Source of the DNA: Anarhynchus alexandrinus
Taxonomy: Eukaryota; Chordata; Aves; Charadriiformes; Charadriidae
Assembly: GCA_008711295.1 (NCBI GenBank)
Contig: VUYV01000035.1
Coordinates: forward strand, 5,734,397 to 5,798,396
DNA length: 64,000 nucleotides
Direction of reading: 5' to 3'
The translations under genes and the position numbers were made by a program. This document shows positions 12,092 to 24,714 of this stretch, one piece after another (position 1 is the stretch's first letter; each line of letters begins with the position of its first letter). The notes beneath the pieces are model-generated. The model searched no databases, was not told where the DNA came from, and worked only from the letters and a program-made list of their open reading frames with translations.

Positions 12092-13457
12092 CTAGACCAG
12101 GCTGCCCAAGGCCACGTCCAGCCTGGCCTTGAACATCTCCAGGGATGGGGCCTCAACAACCTCTCTGGGCAACCTGTTCCAGTGCCTTACCACCCTCAGA
12201 GTGAAAAACTTCTTCCTAATGTTCAATCTAAACCTGCCCTCTTCCAGTTTGAAGCCATTCCCCCTCNNNNNNNNNNNNNNNNNNNNNNNNNNNGCAGTAC
12301 TCCAGGTGGGGTCTCACGAGAGTGGAGTAGAGGGGCAGAATCACCTCCTTCACCCTGCTGGCCACACTTCTTTTGATGCAGCCCAGGATGCGGTTGGCCT
12401 TCTGGGCTCCGATCGCACATTGCTGGCTCATGTTGAGCTTCTCGTCAATCAGCACACCCTGGTCCTTCTCCTCAGGGCTGCTCTCCAGCCATTCCCCACA
12501 GAGCCTGTATTTGTGCTTGGGATTGCCCTGACCCAGATGTAAGACCTTGCACTTGACCTTGTTGAACTGCATGAGGTTGGCTTGGGCCCACCTCTCCAGC
12601 CTGTCCAGGTCCCTCTGGATGGCATCCTTCCCCTCCAGTGTGTCTACCTTGCCAAACAGCTTGGTATCATCAGGAAACTTGCTGAGGGTGCACTCAACCC
12701 CACTGTCCATGTCACCGACAAAGATGTTGAACAGTACAGGTCCCAGTACTGACCCCTGAGGAATGCCACTCATCACTGGTCTCCACTTGGACATCAAGCC
12801 ATTGACCGCAACTCTTTGAGTGTGACCATCCAGCCAGTTCTTTATCCACTGAGTGGTCCATTTGTCGAATCCATGTCTCTTCAATTTAGAGACCAGGATA
12901 TCATGTGGAACAGTGTCAAACGCTTTGCACAAGTCCAAGTAGATGACATCAGTTGCTCTTCCCTTGTCCACCGCCACTGTGACCCCTTCGTAGAAGGCCA
13001 CCAAATTTGTCAGGCATGATTTTCCCTTGATGAAGCCATGCTGGCGGTCACAAATGACCTCCTTGTTTTCTGTGTGCCTCAGCAGAGTTTCCAGGAGGAT
13101 CTGCTCCATGAACTTGCCAGGCACAGAGGTGAGACTGACCGGCCTGTAGTTCCCTGGGTCTTCCTTATTTCCCTTTTTGAAAATAGGAGTTATGTTTCCC
13201 CTTTTCCAGTCGGCAGGAACCTCGCCAGACCGCCATGACTTCTCAAATATGATGGCTAGTGGCTTAGAGACTTGATTTGCTAGGTCCCTCAGGACCCACC
13301 GATGTATCTCATCAGGTCCCATGGACTTGTGGACCTTCAGGTTCCTCAGGTGGTCTCGCACTTGATCTTCACCTACAGTGGGTGGTTCTCCATTTTCCCA
13401 ATCTTTGCCTTTGCATTCTGAGTCATGGGCAGTGTGGCTGCAGTCCTTGCATGCCAT
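12092..13457 (-). pseudogene. CR1 ORF2 reverse transcriptase fragment
   Basis: The frame runs without a stop for 388 codons from 13457 to the gap at 12294. It is also open upstream of the methionine at 13457, back to about 13512, so that ATG is internal and the true start is lost by truncation. Visible RT motifs are NITPIFKKG and NYRPVSLTS (residues 88-111), motif [10 protein letters not shown] with Asp175, motif [11 protein letters not shown] (231-240) and motif C FPDD (261-264). CR1 proteins normally have alanine before the Asp pair; here codon 12672-12674 is CCT, giving proline, while Asp263 and Asp264 remain. After the gap the frame resumes as [10 protein letters not shown] and ends in TAG at 12092-12094. 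The upstream endonuclease is missing, so this copy cannot be autonomous. Recognised from the family; no host role is implied. Confidence 0.92.
12267..12293. other. Assembly gap (27 N) inside CR1 ORF2
   Basis: Twenty-seven N interrupt the CR1 coding region. Before the gap the minus-strand frame ends on a complete Cys codon (LEYC); after it, one G precedes the codons for RGNGF. For the frame to be preserved the real missing length must leave remainder 2 when divided by 3, which 27 does not. From memory of the CR1 family roughly 80 residues (about 240-260 bases) lie between these motifs, so the N count is probably a placeholder, or there is an internal deletion. Confidence 0.9.
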
Positions 13458-13525
13458 AAGCCAATAGCTTGTGAGACTATTGCAATACTTACCTCTGTCT
13501 TTTTGGCCTAAATGTTTACTACACC

Positions 13526-13613
13526 AGGGAGATGTCCCTGTCTATGGCAGGGGCGTTGGAACACGATTATCTTCAAGGTCCTTTCCAACCTAAACCATTC
13601 TATGATTCTAAAA
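13526..13613 (+). mobile_element. Short CR1 3' tail, opposite orientation
   Basis: The segment matches the last 85 or so bases of a CR1 on the plus strand. It includes the ATGTCCCTGTCTATGGCAGG block and ends with ACCATTCTATGATTCTA. It is the inverted counterpart of 12007-12094, with about eight mismatches over 80 aligned bases, so it is a distinct copy and not part of the same insertion. No coding part remains. Its 5' side adjoins the truncated 5' side of the minus-strand CR1. Confidence 0.9.
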
Positions 13614-16600
13614 TATAAGTATTTCTAGCTCCTCTAGTCCTCTCTCGGGAATACATTTTCATTTTGCCTCCAGCTGCAGCCCAGACAGCACTCATACCTT
13701 GGAAATTTGCTGGAAGTGCCAAATCCACATCTCCCCTCCCCACGCTGCAGTCATGCTAACCCAAGGCAAGCTGCACGGTCCAAGATGCTCCCTTCCATCT
13801 TCCAGGCACCAGCTTTCCCTCCTCCAGCTTCCCAATCTCAAACACACGGTTACATCTGCCAGGGTTAATTTTTTGGCAGCACCTTGAATGATCCGATATC
13901 AGGTATTGCAAGAGGGGAAGGCTGTGACCCAATAGTCAGAGCTGGTAGAACATGGGGCAATTTGGGTCTGAGAACTGAGGTTGTGATTGTGGTTGGGAGA
14001 CATTAGCTCCACTCCCGGAGCTGCCAGCATGAGCTGGCACGTTCCTTGGCAAACCACACATTTTCCTGTGACATCTTTCCCTTAGCACTTAGGTCATGGG
14101 GTAGTACCCACCTGGCTTTGAAATACACTGGGAAAAATGTTGCTGTGTTTCCCAACACGATGGCCATAGACACATATTGACTATTCTGTGACTGCACTTC
14201 ACGTCCAGAAGTCACAGCTGACCATATTTTAGAATAAAAGGCTATGAGGGTTGTACTCTAGGTTTGAGAATGATCTGGAGGAGGAGGAGGGGGAGCATGG
14301 CATCATTTGTGTGAGTAAATGTAGTATTTATATGCATGTTTATTCAGAGTGGTTCAACAGCAAAGTAAATTAAATGCACTGGCTACCCGGCAACAAAGGG
14401 ACATTGAAGGTACAGAGACCAGATTTGTCAGACTGGACAGATTCAGGCAGAGTAACAAGAATAAAAATATGATTCTCATGAATTTTCCGGCTTTTATCAG
14501 TTTGTGTCATGCGTAGTCCTGGTATTAGCTGAATCTACATTTGTATCTGTTATCATCTATTTGGGTGACCGAAACTAGCAATTAATAATAATAGAAACAG
14601 GAATAATGCTGCTTTTTGAGCTGAAAAGTATCTGACACTGATTAAACTGCAAATCTAAATAACTGATATTAATTACGTGAAGATTTTAGCAATAATATGC
14701 ACAAAAGAACTCTGAAATTAGAAGATTAGAAACCAGAGATAATGCTCAGCAGCTGGTCCAGAGGCATTATGCAGACACGTAGGTGATGTTAACCCAAGGA
14801 CTGTGATTCATAGAGGGCTTCATCTCCCTTTACCCATGTTAAACTGGCACTTGCTGAAGTAAGATGTCCATGCTGGCAGAAAAGGGATTTCTTGGTCCCT
14901 GACATGTTAAAAATAAAATCATTTTAACTTTCTGTCTTCGAGCAAGCAAGCATTCCTGGAATATTTGCAGTAAACCGGTCTCATTTTATTGTTTTGGACT
15001 CTCCTTTCCACTCCCAATTTGCAATCTCAGGACAACGTACACACAATCGAATACCATCCCACAGAGACGACCGGTGAATCCAGCTGTCGTGAACATAGTT
15101 TGGATCTCAAAACCACCAACAACATTTTTTTTTTAATATTTATCTTCCCTGGAAAGACAGTGACTTATGCTAAAGCTGCAGCAGTGGGAACCTGGTGGAT
15201 AGATGTCAGATGCCAGCTGAGCATCTGGCCCCTTATTGTATTTTAAATGATACACATTTATAACTGTAAAGCAGACCGACAGGTGATACTGTCTAACATC
15301 ACCATCACTAATAGCTCTAATACCTCATGTATCCACAGCCTGCTTCCTTCTGTCCCATCTCAAAGCAATTTTGAGGCAATGGGCCCAGCTCTTCTCAGAT
15401 AGATATAAATGAGATGTATAGAAAAGGCACAATTCCCTCCACAAAAATCAGATGACACTGATCCCCCTCCCAGTCTGAGCCACCAGCCACCTTGTTGTAC
15501 CCCAGAGAGGGTACATGATATGTAGAAGTCTGGGGGACTTTTTTTCATTCCTTTTTAACTCATTACTCTCACCTTAGCAAATGTTTCAACACTTTTTTTT
15601 TTTTTTTAGTGATGCAGTTTTTTTAAGGAAAAAAAAAAAAAAAGATTAAATGTTCAAATGTGCGGTACCGGCCCGTGCAAATCCATCTTGCGCTAAGCTT
15701 TCCTGGTGAGGGTGCAGTTCCCCTTGAAGCCACCATCAAGAACCACCTTTCTTGTGGGGAAGGTCCCACGGTGCAGGCGGTATTAGCACGTCTTTACCAA
15801 ATACCTGCTAAGGCAGACATAGCACTTACAGTTTTGAAAGCTGCATTCGAGCTTATGAAGGGAGGTGTGCAGGCTTTGGGTTTGATGGCTGCTAGAAGTC
15901 CTGTGCTCTGCCAGCATCCAGCTTCGTACCTACACGTGTTTCAGAAAGGGAAACGCCAGTTCATCCAACTATTCTTGTTCTCCTTGGGCTGAATGATGGG
16001 ACGCTGGAATTGGCCTCCTCCCAGCAAAGCAAGGGCTTAGAAATGCTGCTCTGGAAGGGAAAGGGAGGAAAGAGAAATGGGGCTGAAGTAATAAGCACTG
16101 GGAACCCATGATATGACATGTTTTGGCTCTTTCCAAACTTAATGCAGTTTTTATATGCAGACATAAAAGAGCACATTTTCTGACTCCCCTCAAATAATTA
16201 CCTGATAAACCCCCACTTTTGGAGTTGGTCTGAAGCATCCATTACACCGCTGCCATGAACTTTATTTCATACCACACCAGGGAGGAGACAGAGCAGTTGG
16301 AGTGCTCAGACATTACATGTAATAACTGGTCATAAAAATCAGTGTAAAAGTTAATGCAAAAGGTCTGTGGGCACCCAACCATTGGAATCCAGTGATAAGG
16401 CAGATGGAGAGCAGTGTTATGCTTTCCAGCATGTAGTATATTTTCTTTATTGTTCCTGAATTATATGTAATACTGTTGCTGTTTTGTCCATCTACATACT
16501 AGTTAAATATGCTGCAGCCACGATATTTATGTCTCCGGGTGGTTTTTGGTTGCAGTTTCCCGGACACAGGGTGTGTTTTGTATTCTGGATGGATCACATC

Positions 16601-18597
16601 GCAGGACCTGGGAGGGAGAGAAGAAATATCTTTCCGCTGTTTTCTCTAGTGCTCCCTGATTGATATGCAGCTAGTAGTCCTGCTGTGCCCTACTCTTCAT
16701 GGCAGGACTGGGAACAAAGTGGTTGTGAACCACGTGTGCCTGACCTAGATAGTTCTAAAGAGCAAAGGTTGCATTTACATGGAAGCTCAATGTCGTGGGT
16801 ATCACTCAGATGGTCTTCAAAGACGTTTTGGTGCTCAAATGAATAATTTTATTTTAAATAACATCTCTTGTCAGCCAGAACATCCTTCCCAACTCACTGG
16901 CTTCTTCACAACATGCAGGGAAGAAGGGAGGGAAATGGAGCCTTGGACCTACCTGAAATATTAGCAAACAAAAACTAATAGATAAGACTAGAGGGTCGTT
17001 GACCTTTGCTTCCAGCCTGACATGAACAGGCAATGGGATGCTGAAGTCCCAGCAAAGGGACATGTTTCTTCAGTTCCTATCTCTCCTTGTCACTCAGCAT
17101 ATGGCTTTTCACATGCGTTCCCACAGGAATGAAGAAAGAAAGGAGGAGATTGTTTGGTTGTATCTATTTTAGCACACGCGGGTGTTCAGATATTAAGAAT
17201 TGAGAGCAGAGAGATAGTTGATGCTCTGATGTATCTGTAAAGGCAAAGAAGCAGGAGTCCTGCTTTGGTTGTAATGCTAGGAATTAGTGTTCCTAACCAT
17301 TTTAGCAACAGGCTTATTTCAAACATCGGTAACATGTAGAATGAGTCACTCTATTAGCTTCCTTTTAGGCATGCAGCTGCAGTGGCTGTGCATGAAGCGT
17401 ATTAAGTCTGGGACATTTTCTCTCAGTTCTGGGAGCTGTTATTGATTTTAGTCTGATAGATACTTGGCTCCAACACATGATAAGAAATCGTTTAAAAGAG
17501 AAAAGAATTCTTAACTCCTCACATTTGTGATTCAAAACGTCCCTGTTTGGATGTCACAGAGGAATTCCAAGAAAAAAAAATGGCCAGAAAGATGGGGATC
17601 ATTGCAAACAGACTGGGATTAGCTGAAACAGGATTTTGTGAAGCCATTTTACAGTGCAGCTAAAGGGCTCTGAAGTATTTATTAAAGCAAACAATTATGC
17701 CATTCTGTACTGTTTAAGGTTATTATAGAACTTGTATTGGAAAAGTAATTGCCTCTGGATGAGCATATGGCTTTGTCTGCTGGTAAAAAAGAGAGTATTT
17801 CCATAGGCTGATGATTTCTGCATAAGAACTGGACTGCAGTGATTCAGAGAATGCAATAGCTGAATTTTCAGGCATAATCAGAAAGTGATCAGATAAAAGT
17901 CTGCCTCATATGGAAATGTGGGTGTGAGATGCACAACAGCACTAGCTCTTGGATGCAGCACATGAGGGTGTCACATGTATTAATACATAGAGGTATCAAT
18001 GTCACCTGTGCCCATATGCATTAATGGAGAGCACCTTTCCTGCAGGTGCAAATGCCTACCAGGCTTTGCCCACAGTACCCAAGCAAAATGATAAATTCTG
18101 CACTTTGGAAAATGTACCCATCTGCCCACTCAGTACATCCTGCTGTTGCTGCTTGTTAAGTTCTACCCTGCTGTAATAACTTTGCACTCTGAGATGGGTT
18201 GAGGCCTCTTTGAAGATACCCCTGCCATCACAAGATCAGTTCTGACCACCTCATTTGACTGATGCAGGGCTCAGCAGATATATTTGATATTCTCACAAAC
18301 ACTTGTTCCATCACCTGGAAATGTTTGGAACTTTGGGGTGCCAGGACTGTTTACATTGAATCAAGCTGCCATGGTTCTGTATAAAAGATAATACGGTTCC
18401 CTCCCATTGCTTCACAGTTTCCAACAAGCAAGGAATCAGATAAGCTGGTGGGAAGTCAGCTGAGTGGTAATGGAGAAGTGGGTAAAGGCCAGCATCTGGT
18501 GCAAGTGGTATCGAAACTCCCTTCTGAGGTGTTTTAAACAACTTTTTTAACAACTGGAGTCATCGAGCCTGGAGCTGTCTAGCAAAATAAGCAAATT
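13614..18597. other. Intergenic DNA, no gene seen
   Basis: No recognisable gene. Short frames of 60-110 codons carry no known domain. A small GGA run lies near 14276-14295 and a poly-T/poly-A pair at 15593-15645. The stretch 15215-15245 resembles the end of an ancient amniote repeat but is too short to assign. Confidence 0.6.
15593..15645. repeat. Poly-T and poly-A inverted pair
   Basis: A run of about seventeen T is followed after roughly 25 bases by about fifteen A. Together they can form an A/T hairpin. This is simple-sequence DNA and a likely site of length polymorphism and sequencing error. Confidence 0.85.
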
Positions 18598-18692
18598 ATA
18601 TCCCCATCTCACAGAAGAGTAAACTCACTCTTGAAGGATCTGACTGGGCTGCTGGTTATTACATAGTAAGATAGTAGTAGAGCTAGAGAAGT
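18598..18692 (-). mobile_element. MIR/CORE-SINE-like remnant
   Basis: In plus orientation the order 'ccccatctcacagaagagtaa', then 'ttacatagtaagatagtag', then 'agagcta' follows the reverse complement of the MIR core. That core region corresponds to a tract of acagatgaggaaact type followed by a tract of cacagctagtaagtggcagagc type. The copy is short and strongly diverged. Alternative: an L2- or AmnSINE-type element, since these share the core. Confidence 0.5.
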
Positions 18693-20231
18693 GTGTGGAG
18701 AACAACCTACAACCTCATCCAAGGCCTCCCTGGATGGAGCAGCAGAGAGGGAGGAAAAGAGCAGCAAGGAGGATGGTAAAGAAAGTGAAGTACTGTCTAA
18801 ATTCCTAAATTATGCTTGGCACTCAGGCACGTTGCTAAGTGTCATGGCTATCTCGAGAACACCGTGTGACAAGTACATCGGGGTCACTGCCTCGGAAGAG
18901 GCTGAAGTGATGAAAACTCGCTAGAGGGCTGCAGATAGAGGGGAGCGCTGGGAAGGAAGCCAACACCTCAGGCACTGGAAAGCTGGAGGCTGTCCAAGTG
19001 ACGTGTACAGTGAGAGCCAGCGGGTGTCCTCTTCATGGGGCTGTTTGTCACACTAAACTAGATTATCAGAAAATAAAAGTCCAGCCTACATGTTTATGAA
19101 TCCTTCTGCATCCCAGCCGCAGGGCTCTGGATGTGATGTGCAGGTAGCTGGCAATGAGGTTTCCGATTCATGAAAAACAGGGCTCGAGCCATTCCCCATC
19201 TAGAGAAGGGAAAGTAGTTTGGGGGTTGAACTCTTACGCATCCCTTCCCCCTCTCTTCTCAGGCAAGCGGTGTTCGTCTTGTTGGCTGCAGTGTTTCACA
19301 TACATGAACTGCGATCCTGCAGAAGGTAGGGCTGTTCATCTCTGCCATTGAGCCTTCCTCCCCCTGCAGGCGCTGCCACACACGTAGGCAAATAATTCTT
19401 GTTACCAGCTACTGTTGTCAGGATTAAGGACGGTTAAACAGGCTGCACAGAATATAATAATCTCAACTGATGCTGAATTTGAAGTCTCCAATGTTAATCA
19501 GCATTGAAACATCCAATGCAGTTTTAGATTCCATTTTCATTTGCATAGTGAAAATCAGAAGTTGGTATGGAGTGAGCCAGGTAATTCTGGAGGTCTCATG
19601 CTCTGGAGTTACTTCTATGAGCCTAAGACCCTCAAATGAGGGTGTTCTTCTGCAGATGTCCCTGGGGAGCATTCGAAGGACATAAAGCAGAGATAACTTT
19701 GCAAGGCCAAGCCATCTTTATGGCCGCGGTTGTGCTTCTCAGATAAAACTAGGACTCGGAGAAAAATACAGACATGTCCAGGAAACAACAGAAAAATTGT
19801 CATAAGTCAGGGCAAAACACTGGTTTCTGCTGGATGGTGGTTCTGCTCTTGTTCCTGTGTCCCACCAACTGCCTCTTGCACCCACTGAAAGCTAAATAAA
19901 ACTTAAATTTTGCATAACATCCAACTTAGTTCTGCCAGACCTCTGCAAACGGGAAGTGACGGGCTGGTGTGAGCAGAGGGACTGCGCATCTTGAGTAATG
20001 AATTCGATTCATTACTCTGCAATACAGCCACCGGAGTCACACAGGGATAAAAAACACAGCAATGAATCAGGCCCAGCATTTGATGCAAATTTAGACTGCT
20101 GTCTGGTTGGCAAATAACTCTGAAACCAGTCCCAGTGCTGGGTAAGTAGCTTCATTACTCTTAAGTGCTGTATTTACTCAATAATTTGGACTGATCATTT
20201 TCAGGTTCATTAGTCCCAATTGTTCACTTTT

Positions 20232-20263
20232 CACGTGGTGTGATTGGTTTCTCAAACCACGTG
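20232..20263. promoter_or_regulatory. Paired CACGTG E-boxes in inverted repeat
   Basis: CACGTGGT at 20232-20239 and its exact reverse complement ACCACGTG at 20256-20263 flank an inner hairpin TGGTTT-CTC-AAACCA (20245-20259). CACGTG is the canonical binding word of bHLH-ZIP proteins such as USF and MYC/MAX. Binding here is only an inference from the motif; no promoter or gene is seen beside it. Confidence 0.4.
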
Positions 20264-23200
20264 GTTTTGGTTTTTCTCTGAAACTGAGAGTAATGGGTAG
20301 AAAAGTGCTAACAACAAAAAATGCACCTTCTGGAAACTTGGTTTGTTTGTTCTTTTTTAACCGAGTAATGACCTGAACAAAAGTTCATTAAGCTCTAGGG
20401 GTTTGGGAATGCACTGGAGCTCTCTGAGTATTTGGGGAAAAGCAAAACTAGAAACCCAAGTTAAACTGAAGATAATTCATTCTCTCAGGACCACTTCAGA
20501 TTATATTTAGCAGTCTTGAACCTTGGCCCTCAGCTGCGCTTTGTAAACGTGGATACAAAGGACTCCTGAGGCTGTGCTATTGTCCTCTAGGCTAGTGGCC
20601 CTCTTCTGTGGATAGCCTGATTTCAGGAGAGCTGCACCTACACAGATACCATGGAGTGGCTGGGGTTGGTCTGAGCCCACGTGTCGTGGGTTTCAGAAGC
20701 AGTCACTGATCTCCCTGTTATACAAACTTGCACTCCAAATCTAGCCAAGAACCAAACCACGCCAAGACTTGTACAATATGCGATTAAAACCTCCATTCTC
20801 AACCACAATTTCTCCAGCTAGCTCCTTAGAGGATCAGTCACCCAATCTGCTTCTTCATTTACTCCTCTCTCCGTTCTCCTCCTCACCCTTTTGCCTCACT
20901 CATTTGCTTCTCTCCACTGGGACTGTTCTTCCATTCTCTTTTTGCTTTAGGTCTAGCACCTAAATGATAAAAAATGGCATGCAGCAAATAAGTGCTTTAT
21001 CCAGAGGCTAGAGGATGGTTAAAGTCTAAATGAAAACAATTTGTAATAAAAGCTCCAAATCTACTGCCATTTAACAAAAAGTTGAAACAAATGATCCCCA
21101 TAAATCATGCTAAAGTTTATTAAGGACTTTCAAGCCGCATGTATCACTTAATTACAGAACAATAATATGCAAGGAAAATGCTGATGATAACTTTTCAAAA
21201 TATATTCTTGATTGTCACACCAGACTTCTAGGGGGTAGTTTCAATCACCTGTGTATTTCTGTACAATGAGGAGGAGATAAAAATCAGCCATGTGGTTAAG
21301 GGAAATAGTTCTCAGCACAAACTGCAGGTTAAAATAATATATAGCACCAATAACACAATATCATGAGTGTATATAATATCAGAACCATTAGCTTCACAGA
21401 CAAAGCATTGGCAAGTCAGAGATTTTAAAGACTTGAGAGGGACTATATTGCTGATTGTCCATATAACCCTGGCCAGAGATACTACAGAGACATCTGTGTA
21501 TAAAGTTTATCTTATTCACACCCTGCAGCAAGAGACACCTAAGGGTCTCTGAGGAGGGCTATTAGTTCAGAGTAGGGGAGGCAGAGGTGGGATTCCAAGT
21601 GAACTCCCAATGAAGGTATGAAGAGTTTAGGGCCTCCTGTTTCAACAGCCAGAGCCTGGTTTGTAAAGGAAGGCCAAGTCCACCAGTAATGAGGGAACCC
21701 TAATATCTCTACCACAAGCAGCAATGATTGAGGATATTGTGCCCACTTGTATAAGTTTTATCTGGGGAAAGGTTGTGTATTCATACAGAGAGCCACAGAG
21801 GATTCGAGCAGGCTGTTCTCTCAAACCAATGGTATACCTTTGTCCTCAGTGCAAATAAAGTTGGCTGGGAAGTTTCACTGCTTTGACTGCAGATCTCTTG
21901 CTTGACTTGATTTGGTTCGGGGTGCTTTTTCTTAAATTACTTTTCTACCTGCTACATCTGTTTTTGGAGCTCAGGAAAGGCTCATAGTAAAACCAGACTT
22001 ATTTTCCTTAAGGCATCAACACAGGTTTTTCACCCAATATTAGGGTGGGTGATAGTGTTTGAAAGAGAGTGTTGAAAGCTTATATTGCAAAGGGCTGTGC
22101 TATGCCTAAGCTGGCGAAAGGACTTCCATTTTCAGGATTGCTGGACTAAATGAAACTTCTCCCAACTCCAAGTCCTCCTGAAATGACGAAAGGAATAAAC
22201 AAATTAGCTAATGTGATGATTTATCTTGTAGCATTTGGAATTTGCCCCCTTGAGCAAGCAAATTCATCAGCCAAATCTGAGTGGTGAATGGTAGGGCTTT
22301 AGGGCTGCTACAAATCTTGTGCTCCTGCACACCCAGAATGAACCTTTAGGCTTCCAACCCTCTATGAAATAATCCCGGAAAAGCCAGCTGACCTGTCAGA
22401 GGCTGTGCAGATAACACTGAAATACATGATATTAATGAAGTAGTGGAACTGTTACAAATAGTAGGGATCATTGTAAAAATAAGCAGCAAGGAACTGATCC
22501 ATTGTACTACGCTTGTGAAAGTAGCTGGATTTCACTCCTGTCCTTTAATTTCTTCATCTTAATCAGAGTCTGTCAAGGTTTCCATCTCAGATATGAAGCA
22601 AAGGAAGTCTGGAGAGGCACCTCCACCACCTGATGTAATGGTGTAACACAGCCCTGAAGTGGCAGCTGTGAAAACCAGAACAGCCAGACAAATCTGGTAA
22701 CACAAGTTTGTACAGCCCTGTGGAGGAGTCAGCTCCACAGACCAGACAAGGAGGCAGAGAAGTAAAGTTTTACGTTTTCACTTTGGCTTGCAACATTGCA
22801 GAACAAACTCTCCTCAAGTCCTCTGGGGGGATGTTCTGTGCTACTGTTATACATGTGCGAAACAGGACTAGTGTGCGTGAACCTGGCAAGGTGCAGAGAA
22901 GCATTGAAATGTTCTGTCATTCAAGACTTCAAAATATGATCTTGCAATTGCCAGAGACCAGCTAGCACCTTCCTCCAGAAGCTGAGTAAACTAATGTCCA
23001 TATCCTGCTTCACATGTTGGGTGAATTTTCTCCATCCAACATCCCTCCCCACTCCCTTTCCAGCTGCGGAAAACACTCTTCATATCCCATTCCAGTCCCA
23101 GGGACCTGGAATTGCATTGCACTGGTTCATCTCAGAAACTGGCCTAATTCGGGTTTATTTCATTGTCACAGAGCTACACCAAAGCACTTAATCTCAGTTA

Positions 23201-23816
23201 GTCCTTCTCACAAACAAGTTTTCACAGAAAATGTTGGCTAGTGGCACCTGAAATGTTGGCTGCAGCCCTGAAAATGACCTCTCTCATATGCCCCTCTAAT
23301 TTGAAAATGACACCTAGCTGATAGAAAACCAACATTTCTCTTCCCACTCCCAGAGCACCATGAGCCTGTGAAGAACTGTTCAACTGTCTGGTGGTCCCTG
23401 GGCAGTCAGAGGGCACTGGTCTCCCAGGCGGGCACACCTGAGATGGTACCTAGTGCCATCGAAGCAATGCATTCACAGCACAGCCCTGCAGGGACTGAGG
23501 TGGCTTTTGTCAACACTAGTCCAGTAAGTGTCACTCCTTCCCACACCCTGAGGTCTTCTGCTTGGCCTCTGAGCCAAAAGTGAAGTCAGCTCTTCTCATG
23601 ACCCCCACAAAACTGCCTCCCAGTGCAACCCCGGCACAGTTTTCCCATATTTCATTCCACTAGGTTCACTTTCAAATGTGGACTTCTAGCTTTTGGCATC
23701 ATAGTTTGATGAAAGCAAGGGAGAACCAAGATGGAATGGTGCCTCTTCAGAGCAGTAAAATGGGTAGAAAATTATCAGAAGGAAAAAAAGATTGAAATGA
23801 AGCTTCCAATGATGCA

Positions 23817-23830
23817 ATTTCCATGGCAAC
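23817..23830. promoter_or_regulatory. RFX-type X-box motif
   Basis: ATTTCCATGGCAAC differs at one position from the palindromic X-box GTTTCCATGGCAAC that RFX family proteins bind in known enhancers. It is a 14-base match in non-coding DNA. A second, weaker X-box-like word is at 28434-28447. Chance occurrence is possible. Confidence 0.4.
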
Positions 23831-24714
23831 TACCCTTCCACCTACAGTTTTAATCCATTTTTTTCAGGCAGCCATTCCAGGAACTGCAGGGAACCACACA
23901 ACAGCTGCACATATCCTATTTCTAACACATCTCCTGATTAAAATAATTATTCCATATATAGAAATTGCCCTGAATGACAGTGGCTGAAGTTTTTGGGTAG
24001 CCGGGGGGAGGTGTTTTCTCACAGCACTAGATGCTTTCTGAAATAACACATGTGGATACAAAACCTAGCATTTGCTGGAGGCAGAGTGAAGTTAGCACAT
24101 CCCAAAGCTTTTGCAATGGGATATGTCCCATTGTCCCTATAGGCCATATGCCACTATGTCCTGTGCATGGCACCCTGTCATGGAGGTATTCAAATCTAGT
24201 CTTGTCGGTGCCACAGCTTCTAAGCTGCAGGTTGCTGAGACCTTATTTTATGAGAAGTAGTAGGGACCAGGTTCAAAGCCAGAGCACATGACTTGCTGTC
24301 ACACTCCGTGTTCAGCCTTCATAAAGATCTATGACAGCCCCAGAGCCATCCTTACATTCAAATCATCATCTTAGGAGTGCTAACTGATGAAGTATTTTGT
24401 AGGTGAATAATTTCTGTAATCCTAGTGGGACCACGTGATGATTGCAACACTGATTCTCTGTGGGGATTATGTGGACTGAAATCAGAAGACAGGGAATCAC
24501 CTTTGTAGTCCTGAGGATGTTATTTCCCATTGTCATTGTTGTTATTGTTATCTCTGTTCTAGTTTCTAAAGGCCCCTGCAAAGATCTGTGTTTCCTTCTG
24601 CTAAATAACATGACAGGATGAGATGGAGACTATATCTAAGAGCTTGTAACTTACGCCAATGTGGCAGGAAAAAAGTTGAAGGAAAGTAAAATTCTTGACA
24701 GGTAGAGAACTAAG

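Larger units (their letters stand above)
12005..13525 (-). mobile_element. CR1 LINE retrotransposon, 5'-truncated, relatively young
   Basis: This is the one clearly recognisable mobile element with coding capacity. The left end carries the CR1 3' terminus on the minus strand, ending in the characteristic ATTCTATG-type octamer repeats (about 12007-12022). To the right lie the 3' UTR, the C-terminal part of ORF2, the assembly gap 12267-12293 and the reverse transcriptase domain up to about 13512. The endonuclease domain and 5' end are absent, as is usual for CR1, which is mostly 5'-truncated during target-primed reverse transcription. Its open frame and low apparent decay make it much younger than the CR1 fossils elsewhere in the window. 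On the right it abuts a CR1 tail in the opposite orientation. The exact junction within 13512-13530 is uncertain. Confidence 0.95.
18693..24714. other. Intergenic DNA, no gene seen
   Basis: No recognisable exon. Contents worth marking are a paired E-box inverted repeat at 20232-20263, a C/T-rich stretch at 20810-20950 and an RFX-type X-box at 23817-23830. All open frames are 60-86 codons without known domains. Confidence 0.6.

Noticed and set aside
12129..13459. Plus-strand open frames across the CR1
   Set aside because: They are antisense shadows of the minus-strand CR1 reverse transcriptase frame.
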